From positions 1 to 30,004 of the forward strand of contig JASEHX010000003.1 in NCBI GenBank assembly GCA_030018645.1: a stretch of 30,004 nt of DNA. Direction: 5' to 3'. Positions 14,670 through 22,474 of this stretch are shown here, piece after piece; position 1 is the stretch's first letter; the number at the start of each line of letters is the position of its first letter. The DNA comes from Candidatus Margulisiibacteriota bacterium. GTDB taxonomy: Bacteria > Margulisbacteria > WOR-1 > O2-12-FULL-45-9. The notes beneath the pieces were generated by a model, which was given only the letters and a program-made list of their open reading frames with translations, was not told the DNA's origin and did not search any database. The translations under genes were made by a program, and so were the position numbers.

Positions 14670-16242
14670 ATTAGATTCATTCGTTTCTTCAGCGTTAAAA
14701 AACGTTGGTATAGAAGAGCAAATTGGGTATAAGATTGATGTTCCTCCCCGCAGAGAGTTTGGCGATTTTTCCACTAACGCTGCCATTATTGCCGGGAAAA
14801 AGCTGTCCCGCAATCCGCTAGACGTTGCCGAAGAAATTGTTGCGGCTCTACAAAAGATTGACAATCTAAAACTAATTAGGGAATTAAAAACAGTAAAACC
14901 CGGATTTATCAATATTTTTCTAAATGATGCATATATTCAACAAAGTGTCTTAGAAATCCACAAACAAGATCATGCTTGGGGCAAGGGTGATGATTACAAA
15001 GGCCAAAAGATCCTGCTTGAATTTGTCTCGGCAAATCCTACCGGTCCACTGCATGTTGGCCATGGCCGCTGGGCTGTCATCGGGGACATAATCGGCAACC
15101 TGTTTAAAGCGGTCGAATATTCGGTTACCAAGGAGTTTTATGTTAATAACGTTGGCAATCAGATTGAAATGCTGATTAAATCAATTGAGGCAGCAAAGGC
15201 CGGTAAACCGACGCCTGAAGGCGGCTACGGTGGCGTCTATATAAGGGATATCTCAGACAAACTCAAAGAGCAAAGTTCGAAGATCAAAACAAGTGGGGAA
15301 ATAATCAAAGACATAATAAATCAGCAAAAGCATGTATTGAGTAATCTTGGCATTGAATTTGATAGTTGGTTTTTAGAAAGCCAGTTGCATGAAGGCAACA
15401 AGATATTCGCGGCCGTCCAAATATTACACGATCTTGGTAAAACCTTTGAAGAAGGCGGGGCAATTTGGTTTAAGTCGCAGGAAACGGGTGATGATAAAAA
15501 TCGGGTACTAATCAGAGAAGACGGCCGGCCAACTTATTTTGCAGCCGATATTGCTTATCATCTTGATAAATATAACCGTGGTTTTGACCAAATCATCAAC
15601 ATCTGGGGAACTGATCATCACGGCTATGTTGGCCGATTAAAAGGAGCAATTGGAGCGCTTGGACTACCAGTTGAAAAGTTTAATATAATCATTGGCCAGT
15701 TGGTTACCCTTTATCGCGGGGATGAGCCGGTCAGGATGTCAAAACGGACGGGGGAAATGGTTACTTTGCAAGAAGTTATCGATGAAATTGGCTGCGATGC
15801 CACCCGCTTTTTCTTTGCCGCAACCGATGTAAACTCGCATTTGGATTTTGATTTGGAATTAGCCAAGAAGCAGTCCAATGATAATCCGGTGTTTTATGTT
15901 CAATATGCGCATGCGAGGATTTGCAGTATTTTGAAAAAATCCCAAAGCCTAAATCCTAAATCCGAACAAGGAGATATTATTTCTAATTTAAATGATCCAG
16001 CAGAACGAAGATTAATGCTTAAGCTCCTGGCCTGGCCGGAGACGGTTAAACTGGCCGCGAAACTGCGCCATCCGCACCGGATTTGCGAATATGGCAAAGA
16101 ATTGGCTACCGAATTCCATCACTTCTATGAAAAGTGCCGCGTCCTGGGTAATTCTGCCCGCCTTGTCTTGGTTGACGCTTCTCGAATCACCCTGCGAAAT
16201 GTGTTAGAATTGTTAGGAGTTACAGCTCCAGAATCAATGTAG
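14656..16242 (+). CDS. argS: Arginyl-tRNA synthetase
   Basis: A 528-residue class I aminoacyl-tRNA synthetase that charges tRNA-Arg using ATP. The N-terminal additional domain (about 1-100) precedes SANPTGPLHVGHGRWAVIGD, where HVGH is the HIGH motif. Next come YFAADIAYHLDKYNRGF and IWGTDHHGYVGRLKGA, then VRMSKRTGEMVTL, the KMSK-equivalent loop. The C-terminal anticodon-binding domain opens DNPVFYVQYAHARICSI and contains HHFYEKCRVL. Somewhat shorter than the typical 550-580. A low-complexity repeat (15936-15966) encodes the loop just after ARICSILKK. The start overlaps the small coiled-coil gene, and no strong ribosome binding site is seen. Confidence 0.96.
   Translation: MPQSKLDSFVSSALKNVGIEEQIGYKIDVPPRREFGDFSTNAAIIAGKKLSRNPLDVAEEIVAALQKIDNLKLIRELKTVKPGFINIFLNDAYIQQSVLEIHKQDHAWGKGDDYKGQKILLEFVSANPTGPLHVGHGRWAVIGDIIGNLFKAVEYSVTKEFYVNNVGNQIEMLIKSIEAAKAGKPTPEGGYGGVYIRDISDKLKEQSSKIKTSGEIIKDIINQQKHVLSNLGIEFDSWFLESQLHEGNKIFAAVQILHDLGKTFEEGGAIWFKSQETGDDKNRVLIREDGRPTYFAADIAYHLDKYNRGFDQIINIWGTDHHGYVGRLKGAIGALGLPVEKFNIIIGQLVTLYRGDEPVRMSKRTGEMVTLQEVIDEIGCDATRFFFAATDVNSHLDFDLELAKKQSNDNPVFYVQYAHARICSILKKSQSLNPKSEQGDIISNLNDPAERRLMLKLLAWPETVKLAAKLRHPHRICEYGKELATEFHHFYEKCRVLGNSARLVLVDASRITLRNVLELLGVTAPESM
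15936..15966 (+). repeat. AAATCCT-type short repeat inside argS
   Basis: The words AAATCCCAAAGCCTAAATCC and TAAATCCGAA are built from near-identical 'AAATCC' units. They encode KSQSLNPKSE (about residues 429-438) in a surface loop at the start of the anticodon-binding domain. The frame is kept. Confidence 0.45.
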
Positions 16243-16261
16243 GAAAGGGAATTTTAGTTTA

Positions 16262-17173
16262 ATGAAATTTGCATTTTTTAAAGGCGAGATTGTTCCTTTT
16301 GAACAAGCTACCGTCAGCATTATGACCCATGCCTTCAATTACGGCACGGGCTGTTTTGAAGGCATCCGCGGCTACTGGAATGAAGATCAACAGCAAATGT
16401 ATATATTGAAACTCAAAGAGCATTATCAGCGGCTTCTAAGTTCTGCCAAAGCTTTGCGGATTAAAATTAACTTTTCTATCCCAGAACTTATCAATATCAC
16501 GAAAGAATTGGTCAGAAAAAACGGCTACCAGCAAGACGTTTATATTCGACCATTGGCTTATAAATCCGAAGCTAAAATCGGTCTTGGCCTGCATAATATT
16601 GCGGATGATTTTGCCATCTTTCTTGCTCCGTTTGGTGAATATCTGGACATTTCCAAAGGCATTAAAGTTTGCCTGTCAAAATATCGGCGGATTGCCAGCC
16701 ACGCCATGCCGCTGGGAGCAAAGCTAACTGGGACCTATTTCAATTCCTCGCTGGCCAAAGCCGAAGCGCTGGATCGCGGATTTGTGGAAGCAATAACTTT
16801 ATCCCACAAAGGCAATGTGGCCGAGGGCAGTGGCGAAAACATCTTTATGGTTAAAAAAGGGGTGCTCTATACTCCCCCATTATCGGACGATATTCTACCC
16901 GGTATCACCCGTTTGGCCGTTATGGAATTAGCCTGCAGGGAATTGGAACTCAACGCCTATGAAAAGTCAATTAAACCATCGGCCTTATTTACGGCTGATG
17001 AGTTATTTTTTACCGGCACCGGCGCCCAGATATCACCCATTACCCAGGTGGAAAAGAAAAAGATCGGCAAGGGAAAGGTTGGACCAATTACCAAACAACT
17101 GCAAGCAATTTATTTTCGCGCTGTTCGCGGGGAAAACCCAAAATACAAAAAGTGGCTTGCATCGGTTTATTGA
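16262..17173 (+). CDS. ilvE: Branched-chain amino acid aminotransferase
   Basis: A 303-residue fold-type IV PLP-dependent aminotransferase that interconverts Leu, Ile, Val and their 2-oxo acids. It opens FFKGEIVPFEQATVSIMTHA, then NYGTGCFEGIRGYW. The Schiff-base lysine lies in GAKLTGTYFNSSLAKAEAL, followed by AITLSHKGNVAEGSGENIF and the phosphate-binding DDILPGITRLAVMELA. The full length and the typical DELFFTGTGAQISPI motif support IlvE rather than D-amino acid transaminase or aminodeoxychorismate lyase. AGGAAAGGG lies somewhat far (about 12 bases) upstream of the ATG. It ends two bases before acpS. Confidence 0.93.
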   Translation: MKFAFFKGEIVPFEQATVSIMTHAFNYGTGCFEGIRGYWNEDQQQMYILKLKEHYQRLLSSAKALRIKINFSIPELINITKELVRKNGYQQDVYIRPLAYKSEAKIGLGLHNIADDFAIFLAPFGEYLDISKGIKVCLSKYRRIASHAMPLGAKLTGTYFNSSLAKAEALDRGFVEAITLSHKGNVAEGSGENIFMVKKGVLYTPPLSDDILPGITRLAVMELACRELELNAYEKSIKPSALFTADELFFTGTGAQISPITQVEKKKIGKGKVGPITKQLQAIYFRAVRGENPKYKKWLASVY

Positions 17174-17175
17174 AC

Positions 17176-17544
17176 ATGAAGGGCGTGGGAATAGATATTA
17201 TTGAAATCGACCGCGTGAGAGATGCGGTTGAAAGCTACGGCGATAAGTTTTTAAACAAGGTTTATACTCCGCATGAGATCAAACGCTGCACCGGCCTTAA
17301 TAAATACCGTATTCCAGAATTAGCCGTCCGTTTTGCCGCTAAAGAAGCTTATTCAAAAGCATTGGGGAAAGGGATCGCCGGTTTTGGCAGGAACGATCAT
17401 GGCATCAGATGGACCGATGTTGAGATACGCAATGATAAATTGGGAAAACCAATGATTGCTTATAAGGGAAAAATTAACAAAAATACGTACATTAGCTTAT
17501 CTCATTCTCGTGAATATGCAGTTGCTTCGGTTGTAATTGAATAA
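17176..17544 (+). CDS. acpS: Holo-[acyl-carrier-protein] synthase
   Basis: A 122-residue enzyme that transfers 4'-phosphopantetheine from CoA to the serine of acyl carrier protein. The metal-binding aspartate is in KGVGIDIIEIDRVRDAV and the metal-binding glutamate in RFAAKEAYSKALGKGI, the two AcpS signatures. The end SLSHSREYAVASVVIE is also typical. The ATG at 17176 matches the conserved start; a GTG at 17152 would add eight residues from the ilvE end and is not favoured. A trimeric cytoplasmic enzyme. It sits directly before nnr, a common neighbour pair, and is separated from it here by a palindromic repeat. Confidence 0.95.
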   Translation: MKGVGIDIIEIDRVRDAVESYGDKFLNKVYTPHEIKRCTGLNKYRIPELAVRFAAKEAYSKALGKGIAGFGRNDHGIRWTDVEIRNDKLGKPMIAYKGKINKNTYISLSHSREYAVASVVIE

Positions 17545-17552
17545 GGGATTTT

Positions 17553-17599
17553 AACACCAAGACACTAAGACCTGCCTGCCGGCAGGCAGGTCTTAGTGT
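17553..17599. repeat. Perfect 38-bp palindrome with ACCAAGACAC repeat
   Basis: The arms ACACTAAGACCTGCCTGCC (17562-17580) and its exact reverse complement (17581-17599) form a loopless palindrome that would extrude as a 19-bp stem. Preceding bases 17553-17571 match 18 of 19 bases with a repeat inside nnr (18378-18396). The pyrimidine-rich stretch after it contains T-runs, so it might act as an acpS terminator. Confidence 0.8.
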
Positions 17600-17639
17600 T
17601 GATTCTCAATTTCTTTCTCTTCTTTTCACTATATATTTA

Positions 17640-17648
17640 TGCTAGTAT
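17640..17648 (+). promoter_or_regulatory. Candidate extended -10 promoter of nnr
   Basis: TGC plus TAGTAT (17643-17648), 8 bases before the ATG at 17657, with no good -35 and no ribosome binding site. If used, the upstream in-frame ATG at 17639 would not be transcribed, which favours the start at 17657. Confidence 0.35.
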
Positions 17649-17656
17649 TTCTGCAC

Positions 17657-19264
17657 ATGGATATTCTAACTGCAAAAGAAATGCAGGCATTAGACCGCTA
17701 TACAATAGAAAAGCTTGGTGTCCCACAAATCGCCCTCATGGAAAATGCCGGCAACGCCGTCGCTGATGAAATCAACAATATTGCCGGAAGGCGAAGATCG
17801 GTCTTGGTTGTCGCTTATAAGGGAAATAATGGGGGAGATGGGTTCGTCGCAGCTAGGCATCTGTTTAACTTAGGGTACTATGTCACTGTGTTTTTACTGT
17901 GTAAGGAAGAAGAAATCAGCGGATCGGCTAAGGTTAACTTAGATATACTACACAAATTAAAAGTCCCAATTCACAATAAATCGTCCGAACTAAATCGATT
18001 ATTAAAATCCGCTGAAATTATCGTGGACGCTATCTTTGGGATTGGGTTTAAGGGCAGGGTAGACAGGCAAATTGCTCAATCCATTGATTTGATAAACAAG
18101 TATCACAACCCTCACCCGCTAACGTTTAAGTGTTGCACCCTCTCCCAGCCTGCCTGCCCTCCTTCGGCGGGTAAACCGGCAGGCAGGAGGGAGAGGGTAG
18201 TTATAGCTATAGATGTGCCTTCGGGAATCAATGCTACAACGGGAAAATGCGATAAACATTCGATTGAAGCAGATTATACTGTTACCTTTGCTTATCCAAA
18301 AACGGGATTATTAAAATATCCTGCAACAGCTAATGTTGGGAAGTTAATCGTTGCTCAAATCGGGATTTTGGGGATTCAACACCAAGACACGAAGACACAA
18401 AGGGGGATGAAAACAGCAAGGCGGGCAAACGATGCAGCACAATTCTATCTGCCAAAAAGATCAATATTTAGCCATAAAGGTGATCAAGGAAAAGTATTAA
18501 TCATTGCTGGTTCAAGGAACATGAGCGGGGCGGCTTATTTAACCGCCCGCGCTGCCATCCGTTCCGGTGCCGGATTGGTGTATTTAGCTGTTCCCCAAAG
18601 CATTCAAAAAATTGTTGCGCCTAAAACTAGGGAAGTGATAACAATCGGATTGCCTGAAACTAAAGAAGGCACAATTAGTTTAGGGGCCTTTGCTGAATTA
18701 ATGAAGATCAAAGCAGATGTTGCCGCCATTGGCCCTGGATTGACCATTAATAGTGAAACAAAAGAATTGGTAAGAAAATTAATCCTTGGCTTGAAAGTTA
18801 AAAATATGGTTCTTGACGCAGACGGGCTAAATGCCGTTGCAGATAATCCTTCAACTTTAATGAAAGCAAAATCAAAGATTGTCATCACTCCGCACCCGGG
18901 AGAAATGAGTCGATTGACTCAAAAAAGTGTTAAGCAAATCCAAAAAGAGCGCGCATCAATTGCAAAAAAACATGCTGCTAAATGGGGTATTACTATCGTC
19001 TTGAAAGGAGCAAATACAGTTGTAGCTTCACCCAACCATGTCTTTATCAATTCATCCGGCAATCCAGGGATGGCTTCCGCGGGAGTAGGGGATGTTTTAA
19101 CCGGGATGGTTGCTGCATTTATGGGACAAAAACTGCCGGTAGAATGGGCGGTTTATTTGCATGGTATAGCCGGAGATTTAGCTAGCGTCGAAAAAGGCGA
19201 ATATGCTATGATTGCCAGTGACTTGATCGAGCAAATTCCTTATGCAATACAAAAATATTCCTGA
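17657..19264 (+). CDS. nnr: Bifunctional NAD(P)H-hydrate epimerase/ADP-dependent dehydratase with repeat insertions
   Basis: A 535-residue fusion that repairs hydrated NAD(P)H. The N-terminal epimerase domain opens DILTAKEMQALDRYTIEKLG, with GNNGGDGFVAARHL, VDAIFGIGFKGRV and AIDVPSGINATTG. The C-terminal dehydratase (about 258-535) has SHKGDQGKVLIIAGS, DADGLNAV, ITPHPGEMSRL and the ribokinase-like NPGMASAGVGDVLTGMVAAF. About 30 residues rich in Cys, Pro and Arg (roughly 151-181, PHPLTFKCCTLSQP onward) separate the epimerase helix ending INKY from VIAIDVPSG; these come from a hairpin repeat at 18107-18199. A second repeat encodes part of the linker (QHQDTKTQR, about 242-250). Both keep frame. 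An upstream ATG at 17639 is possible. It overlaps mlaE by 23 bases. Confidence 0.93.
   Translation: MDILTAKEMQALDRYTIEKLGVPQIALMENAGNAVADEINNIAGRRRSVLVVAYKGNNGGDGFVAARHLFNLGYYVTVFLLCKEEEISGSAKVNLDILHKLKVPIHNKSSELNRLLKSAEIIVDAIFGIGFKGRVDRQIAQSIDLINKYHNPHPLTFKCCTLSQPACPPSAGKPAGRRERVVIAIDVPSGINATTGKCDKHSIEADYTVTFAYPKTGLLKYPATANVGKLIVAQIGILGIQHQDTKTQRGMKTARRANDAAQFYLPKRSIFSHKGDQGKVLIIAGSRNMSGAAYLTARAAIRSGAGLVYLAVPQSIQKIVAPKTREVITIGLPETKEGTISLGAFAELMKIKADVAAIGPGLTINSETKELVRKLILGLKVKNMVLDADGLNAVADNPSTLMKAKSKIVITPHPGEMSRLTQKSVKQIQKERASIAKKHAAKWGITIVLKGANTVVASPNHVFINSSGNPGMASAGVGDVLTGMVAAFMGQKLPVEWAVYLHGIAGDLASVEKGEYAMIASDLIEQIPYAIQKYS
18107..18199. repeat. Hairpin repeat inserted in frame in nnr
   Basis: The head word ACCCTCACCCGCT (18108-18120) equals that at 13511-13523, and in both copies 15 bases follow before CACCCTCTCCC. 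The hairpin has arms at 18138-18158 and 18178-18197: CCCTCTCCC pairs with GGGAGAGGG and TGCCTGCC with GGCAGGCA, separated by a small asymmetric internal mismatch, with a 19-base loop. The insert is about 90 bases and keeps the nnr frame. GC is higher than in the flanking gene. Confidence 0.75.
18378..18404. repeat. ACCAAGACAC repeat in the nnr linker
   Basis: The sequence AACACCAAGACACGAAGACA followed by CAAAGGG is built from overlapping 'AAGACAC' words. It lies between the two catalytic domains of Nnr. Its first 19 bases differ by one from 17553-17571, in front of the large palindrome. Confidence 0.6.
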
Positions 19265-20021
19265 AGAGGTTGGGGATAAAGTATATTCATGGCTGGAAGA
19301 ATTTGGGCGCATGGTTGAGCTCTTTCTTAGCATTATCGCTAATGTTTTCAAAGGAAAAATAAACCTCAAGCTTACTTTTGACCAGATGGTGAAAATTGGC
19401 ATCGATTCTCTGCCGCTTTGCCTTACCACCGCCGCTTTTATTGGCATGGTCTTTGCTATCCAAATTGCCGGTGAATTTGTGCGCTTTGGGGCAGGCCGTT
19501 TTGTGGGTGGAGTTATGAGCATAGCTATGGCGCGTGAATTGGGGCCAGCCATTACCGGAATTGTGGTTGCCGCGCGGGTTTCTGCCTCTATCACTGCTGA
19601 GCTTGGCACTATGTGCGTGACAGAGCAAATTGATGCTTTGCGGGCGCTGGGGGCGAGTACAACCCGCTATTTGGTTATTCCCCGCTTTATTGCCGCGGCC
19701 TTAATGATGCCTTTGCTGACCATTCTGGCTGACGTGCTTGGTTTCTTGGGCGGCTACCTGGTAGCTACCGCATTTGGCGGGATCAACGCGGTTCAATACT
19801 TGGAAACAGCGCAAAGATTAGTTAGTACCTGGGATATTTATGGCGGAATCCTTAAAACCGTCATTTTTGGTGCTATCATTGCTGTCATTGCCTGTCACCG
19901 CGGGCTTAACACTAAAGGAGGCGCCAAAGGGGTAGGGGAGGCAACTACTTCATCCGTGGTAACAACATTGATCTGTTTATTTATTGTCAATTATTTCTTG
20001 TCGGTCTTATTTTTTAAATAA
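19242..20021 (+). CDS. mlaE: Mla-type lipid ABC transporter, permease
   Basis: A 259-residue inner-membrane permease of the MlaE/YrbE family. With MlaF and MlaD it moves glycerophospholipids between the inner and outer membranes. An amphipathic N-terminal helix is followed by about five or six hydrophobic segments. Signatures include FIGMVFAIQIAGEFVRFGAG, ARELGPAITGIVVAARVSAS, ITAELGTMCVTEQIDALRAL and the C-terminal CHRGLNTKGGAKGVGEATT, which contains the coupling region to the ATPase. It starts inside the nnr end, and its stop overlaps the mlaF start (TAATG). No clear ribosome binding site is seen, so coupling to nnr is likely. Confidence 0.94.
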   Translation: MQYKNIPEEVGDKVYSWLEEFGRMVELFLSIIANVFKGKINLKLTFDQMVKIGIDSLPLCLTTAAFIGMVFAIQIAGEFVRFGAGRFVGGVMSIAMARELGPAITGIVVAARVSASITAELGTMCVTEQIDALRALGASTTRYLVIPRFIAAALMMPLLTILADVLGFLGGYLVATAFGGINAVQYLETAQRLVSTWDIYGGILKTVIFGAIIAVIACHRGLNTKGGAKGVGEATTSSVVTTLICLFIVNYFLSVLFFK

Positions 20022-20746
20022 TGATAAAATTAAGGGCGCTAACAAAATATTTTGGAAAAAAGATTGTTTTAGATAAGGTTGATCTTGTAATCCCTGATGG
20101 GGAATCGTTGGCTGTTATCGGGCCTTCGGGCTGCGGTAAAAGCACCTTGCTGCGCATTTTAATTCGTTTAATTGATCCCACTTCTGGTTCAATTAATATT
20201 GATGGAGAAGAAGTGACTCTCTTATCCGAAGACGGGTTAATGCGCATCCGCCAAAAAGTAGGAATGATCTTCCAAACTGCCGCCCTTTTTGACTCCCTTT
20301 CTGTTTATGAAAATGTGGCTTTTGGCCTGCGCGAAAGGGGGAATATGCTGGAAAAAGAAATTGCGCAAACGGTAAAAGACAAACTAGCTTTAGTAGAACT
20401 ATCTGGGACAGAGGCCCTTTATCCGGCTGAATTGTCCGGCGGTATGCAAAAAAGGGTCAGTATTGCCCGGGCCTTGGCATTCAATCCTAAAATTATCCTT
20501 TACGATGAGCCCACCACCGGCCTTGATCCAATTACCTCTGTAACCATTGAGAATTTAATGTTAAAATTGCAGCAAGAATTAAATGTAACGTCGGTTATTG
20601 TTACCCACGTCATGCAAACCGTTAATCGCGTGGCCAAAAAGATAGTTATGCTGCACCAAGGAAAATTAATTGAAACCGGCTCGCCGGAAGAAACCAAGAA
20701 AACCAGCAGCAAAATCGTAAAAGATTTTATTACAGGAGGATTATAA
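20021..20746 (+). CDS. mlaF: Mla-type lipid ABC transporter, ATPase
   Basis: A 241-residue ABC ATPase that powers the MlaE permease from the cytoplasm. All motifs are canonical: Walker A GPSGCGKSTLLR, Q-loop MIFQTAALFDSLSVYENVAF, signature LSGGMQKRVSIARAL, Walker B ILYDEPTTGLDP and switch histidine VTHVMQTV. The 'TAALFDSLSVYENV' Q-loop region is characteristic of MlaF and not of PstB or amino-acid transporters. The ATG overlaps the mlaE stop by one base, and mlaD starts two bases after its end. It serves as an internal reference for the degenerate PstB proteins elsewhere in this window. Confidence 0.96.
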   Translation: MIKLRALTKYFGKKIVLDKVDLVIPDGESLAVIGPSGCGKSTLLRILIRLIDPTSGSINIDGEEVTLLSEDGLMRIRQKVGMIFQTAALFDSLSVYENVAFGLRERGNMLEKEIAQTVKDKLALVELSGTEALYPAELSGGMQKRVSIARALAFNPKIILYDEPTTGLDPITSVTIENLMLKLQQELNVTSVIVTHVMQTVNRVAKKIVMLHQGKLIETGSPEETKKTSSKIVKDFITGGL

Positions 20747-20747
20747 T

Positions 20748-21869
20748 ATGGCTATGACGCCCAAAGCCAAAGTTGGGATATTTGCTTTAATTGCTTTAAT
20801 TATGCTGGCCTCCGTTATCGCTTGGAAAACCGATTTGCTCCGTTTAGGTGCGGGGTATCAATTAACCGGTTCATTTGTAAATGTTGAAGGTTTAACCGTG
20901 GGCTCGGAAGTTCGCTACCGCGGTTTGAATGTGGGTAAAATCATGCGCATTGATCCCGGGCCTTATGACATTAAATTATACGCTGTTATAAGCAAACAAA
21001 TTAAATTCCCTGCAGATTCGCAATTAAGGGTGTCTTATGATGGTATTGTGGGACAAAAATATCTTGAAATTGTCCCGGGAACGTCAGAAGCGGTTTATCT
21101 TCCCGGTCAAATGCTTTTTGGGCAAAAAACTTCCGGGATTGTTGATTTTGTTGATATTGGCGCCAAGAACCTTGAAGAGCTGAAAAAGATCGTTTCCAGC
21201 ATTGCCAGCATGGTAGACAGCCCCAAGTTTCGCAAGGCCATCATGAATACGGTCTATACCGCCGATAAAGTGGCTGACCAGTTAGAGCAATTAACAATTG
21301 AATTGCGGCAAACCAATGAAGGCATAAAAAATATTGTTGCTGATCCCAAATTCCAAACAGCGGTCAAAGGAACCATGACCGAAACTGCAAAAACACTTAC
21401 ATCCGCTAACAATTTTTTTGAATCGTTTGGCAAGCTGAATATTCGGCCTTCCGGCGGGGTTGATCTAGGAACTAGAGCCAATGCGGTTATCGGTGATGTT
21501 GATATTGTCCAAAATGACCAAAATTACCTGCGTTTCGGCATTGGGGAAGGCCCAACCCGCCAGATGAGTTTGCTGGATATACTATTTAATTCCAAAGTTG
21601 CCGATGACTGGGGATTCCGGCTGGGGGTTATTAATAACCAATTAGGCGGGGGTATTGCCTACTTCATGTCACAAAAAACTTCTTTGCGCGGCGATATTTA
21701 CGATATAAACAATACCCGCCCCAACTGGCCAAAGGTGCGCTTGGGTTATGAACATGAAGTGCGCGACTTTATGGACGTAACCGTAAAAGCGGATGACGTA
21801 TTAAACGACGGCACGCGCAACTTTTCAGTTGGAATAATGGTCAAACCATCCAAAGCCGAAATCTATTAA
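20748..21869 (+). CDS. mlaD: MCE-domain lipid-binding protein MlaD with long beta-rich C-terminus
   Basis: A 373-residue envelope protein, about twice the size of E. coli MlaD. An N-terminal membrane anchor (about 9-26) precedes one MCE domain (about 37-112) with GSFVNVEGLTVGSEVRYRGL and VSYDGIVGQKYLEIVPG. Residues about 135-228 are helical (NLEELKKIVSSIASMVDSPK; repeated hydrophobic spacing), a candidate periplasm-spanning coil. Residues about 235-366 alternate polar and hydrophobic residues, with turns such as NNQLGGGIAYFMSQKTSLRG and KVRLGYEHEVRDFMDVTVK, as in outer-membrane beta-strands. This is the layout of the trans-envelope MlaD of Veillonella, where MlaEFD works without MlaA, B or C. 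AGGAGG precedes the ATG. Confidence 0.88.
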   Translation: MAMTPKAKVGIFALIALIMLASVIAWKTDLLRLGAGYQLTGSFVNVEGLTVGSEVRYRGLNVGKIMRIDPGPYDIKLYAVISKQIKFPADSQLRVSYDGIVGQKYLEIVPGTSEAVYLPGQMLFGQKTSGIVDFVDIGAKNLEELKKIVSSIASMVDSPKFRKAIMNTVYTADKVADQLEQLTIELRQTNEGIKNIVADPKFQTAVKGTMTETAKTLTSANNFFESFGKLNIRPSGGVDLGTRANAVIGDVDIVQNDQNYLRFGIGEGPTRQMSLLDILFNSKVADDWGFRLGVINNQLGGGIAYFMSQKTSLRGDIYDINNTRPNWPKVRLGYEHEVRDFMDVTVKADDVLNDGTRNFSVGIMVKPSKAEIY

Positions 21870-21885
21870 AAAGGGGGTGACAAAA

Positions 21886-22401
21886 ATGGTAAAAAGATTG
21901 TTGGGATTAGGAGCATGTTTGGCAGTAGCATTAATGGTGGTCGGTGGAAGCGTGGATGCACTGGTAAGCGTTGGGGCTCTGGCTGCCAATTACAGCGCGC
22001 CCGGCGGTAATGTTTCAGGTTATGGGTTAGAAGTAGAAATTCCTTTACTGCCGCTTTTAACGACGCGGGTTGACGCAACTTTTGCGTCGGGAACCAATGC
22101 CGGCGGCACTTACAATATTACTCCAGTAATGTTGAATGGATCCTATAAGTTCCCGCTGACTCCGATTTATGTGGGGGCAGGGGTTGGCACCGCATTATTT
22201 ACTCAAGTCGGCGTAACGGTTCCCTCAACTGTGATTTATGACGTATTTTTGGGTTACGAGCAAGGCATCCTGCCAATGAGCAGTGTCTTTATCCAAGCCG
22301 GCAGTATGAATATGATTCTAAATTACAGCATTGGCGGCGTAACGATTAACCAGAATATGAGCGGCACAAGCGTAAAAGGCGGAGTTAGGTTCGGGATTTA
22401 G
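21886..22401 (+). CDS. Predicted small outer-membrane beta-barrel protein
   Basis: A 171-residue secreted protein. It begins MVKRLLGLGACLAVALMVV with a positive n-region and hydrophobic core, and a likely signal-peptidase site after GGSVDA. The mature part (about 145 residues) consists of alternating short strands with Gly, Ser, Thr and aromatic residues (GNVSGYGLEVEIPLLPLLTT, TPIYVGAGVGTALFTQVGV, SGTSVKGGVRFGI), consistent with an eight-stranded barrel. The start at 21886 is chosen because AAGGGGG ends eight bases upstream; a GTG at 21877 is less likely. It follows mlaD by 16 bases, so a role with the lipid-transport machinery is conceivable, but no family was recognised. Confidence 0.65.
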   Translation: MVKRLLGLGACLAVALMVVGGSVDALVSVGALAANYSAPGGNVSGYGLEVEIPLLPLLTTRVDATFASGTNAGGTYNITPVMLNGSYKFPLTPIYVGAGVGTALFTQVGVTVPSTVIYDVFLGYEQGILPMSSVFIQAGSMNMILNYSIGGVTINQNMSGTSVKGGVRFGI

Positions 22402-22474
22402 CAAAGTTTGCAATTTTTGCCCCAGTTATTACGATAATATAGGTAGTGAGCGAAGGAAGTGAAGGAGTCACAAG

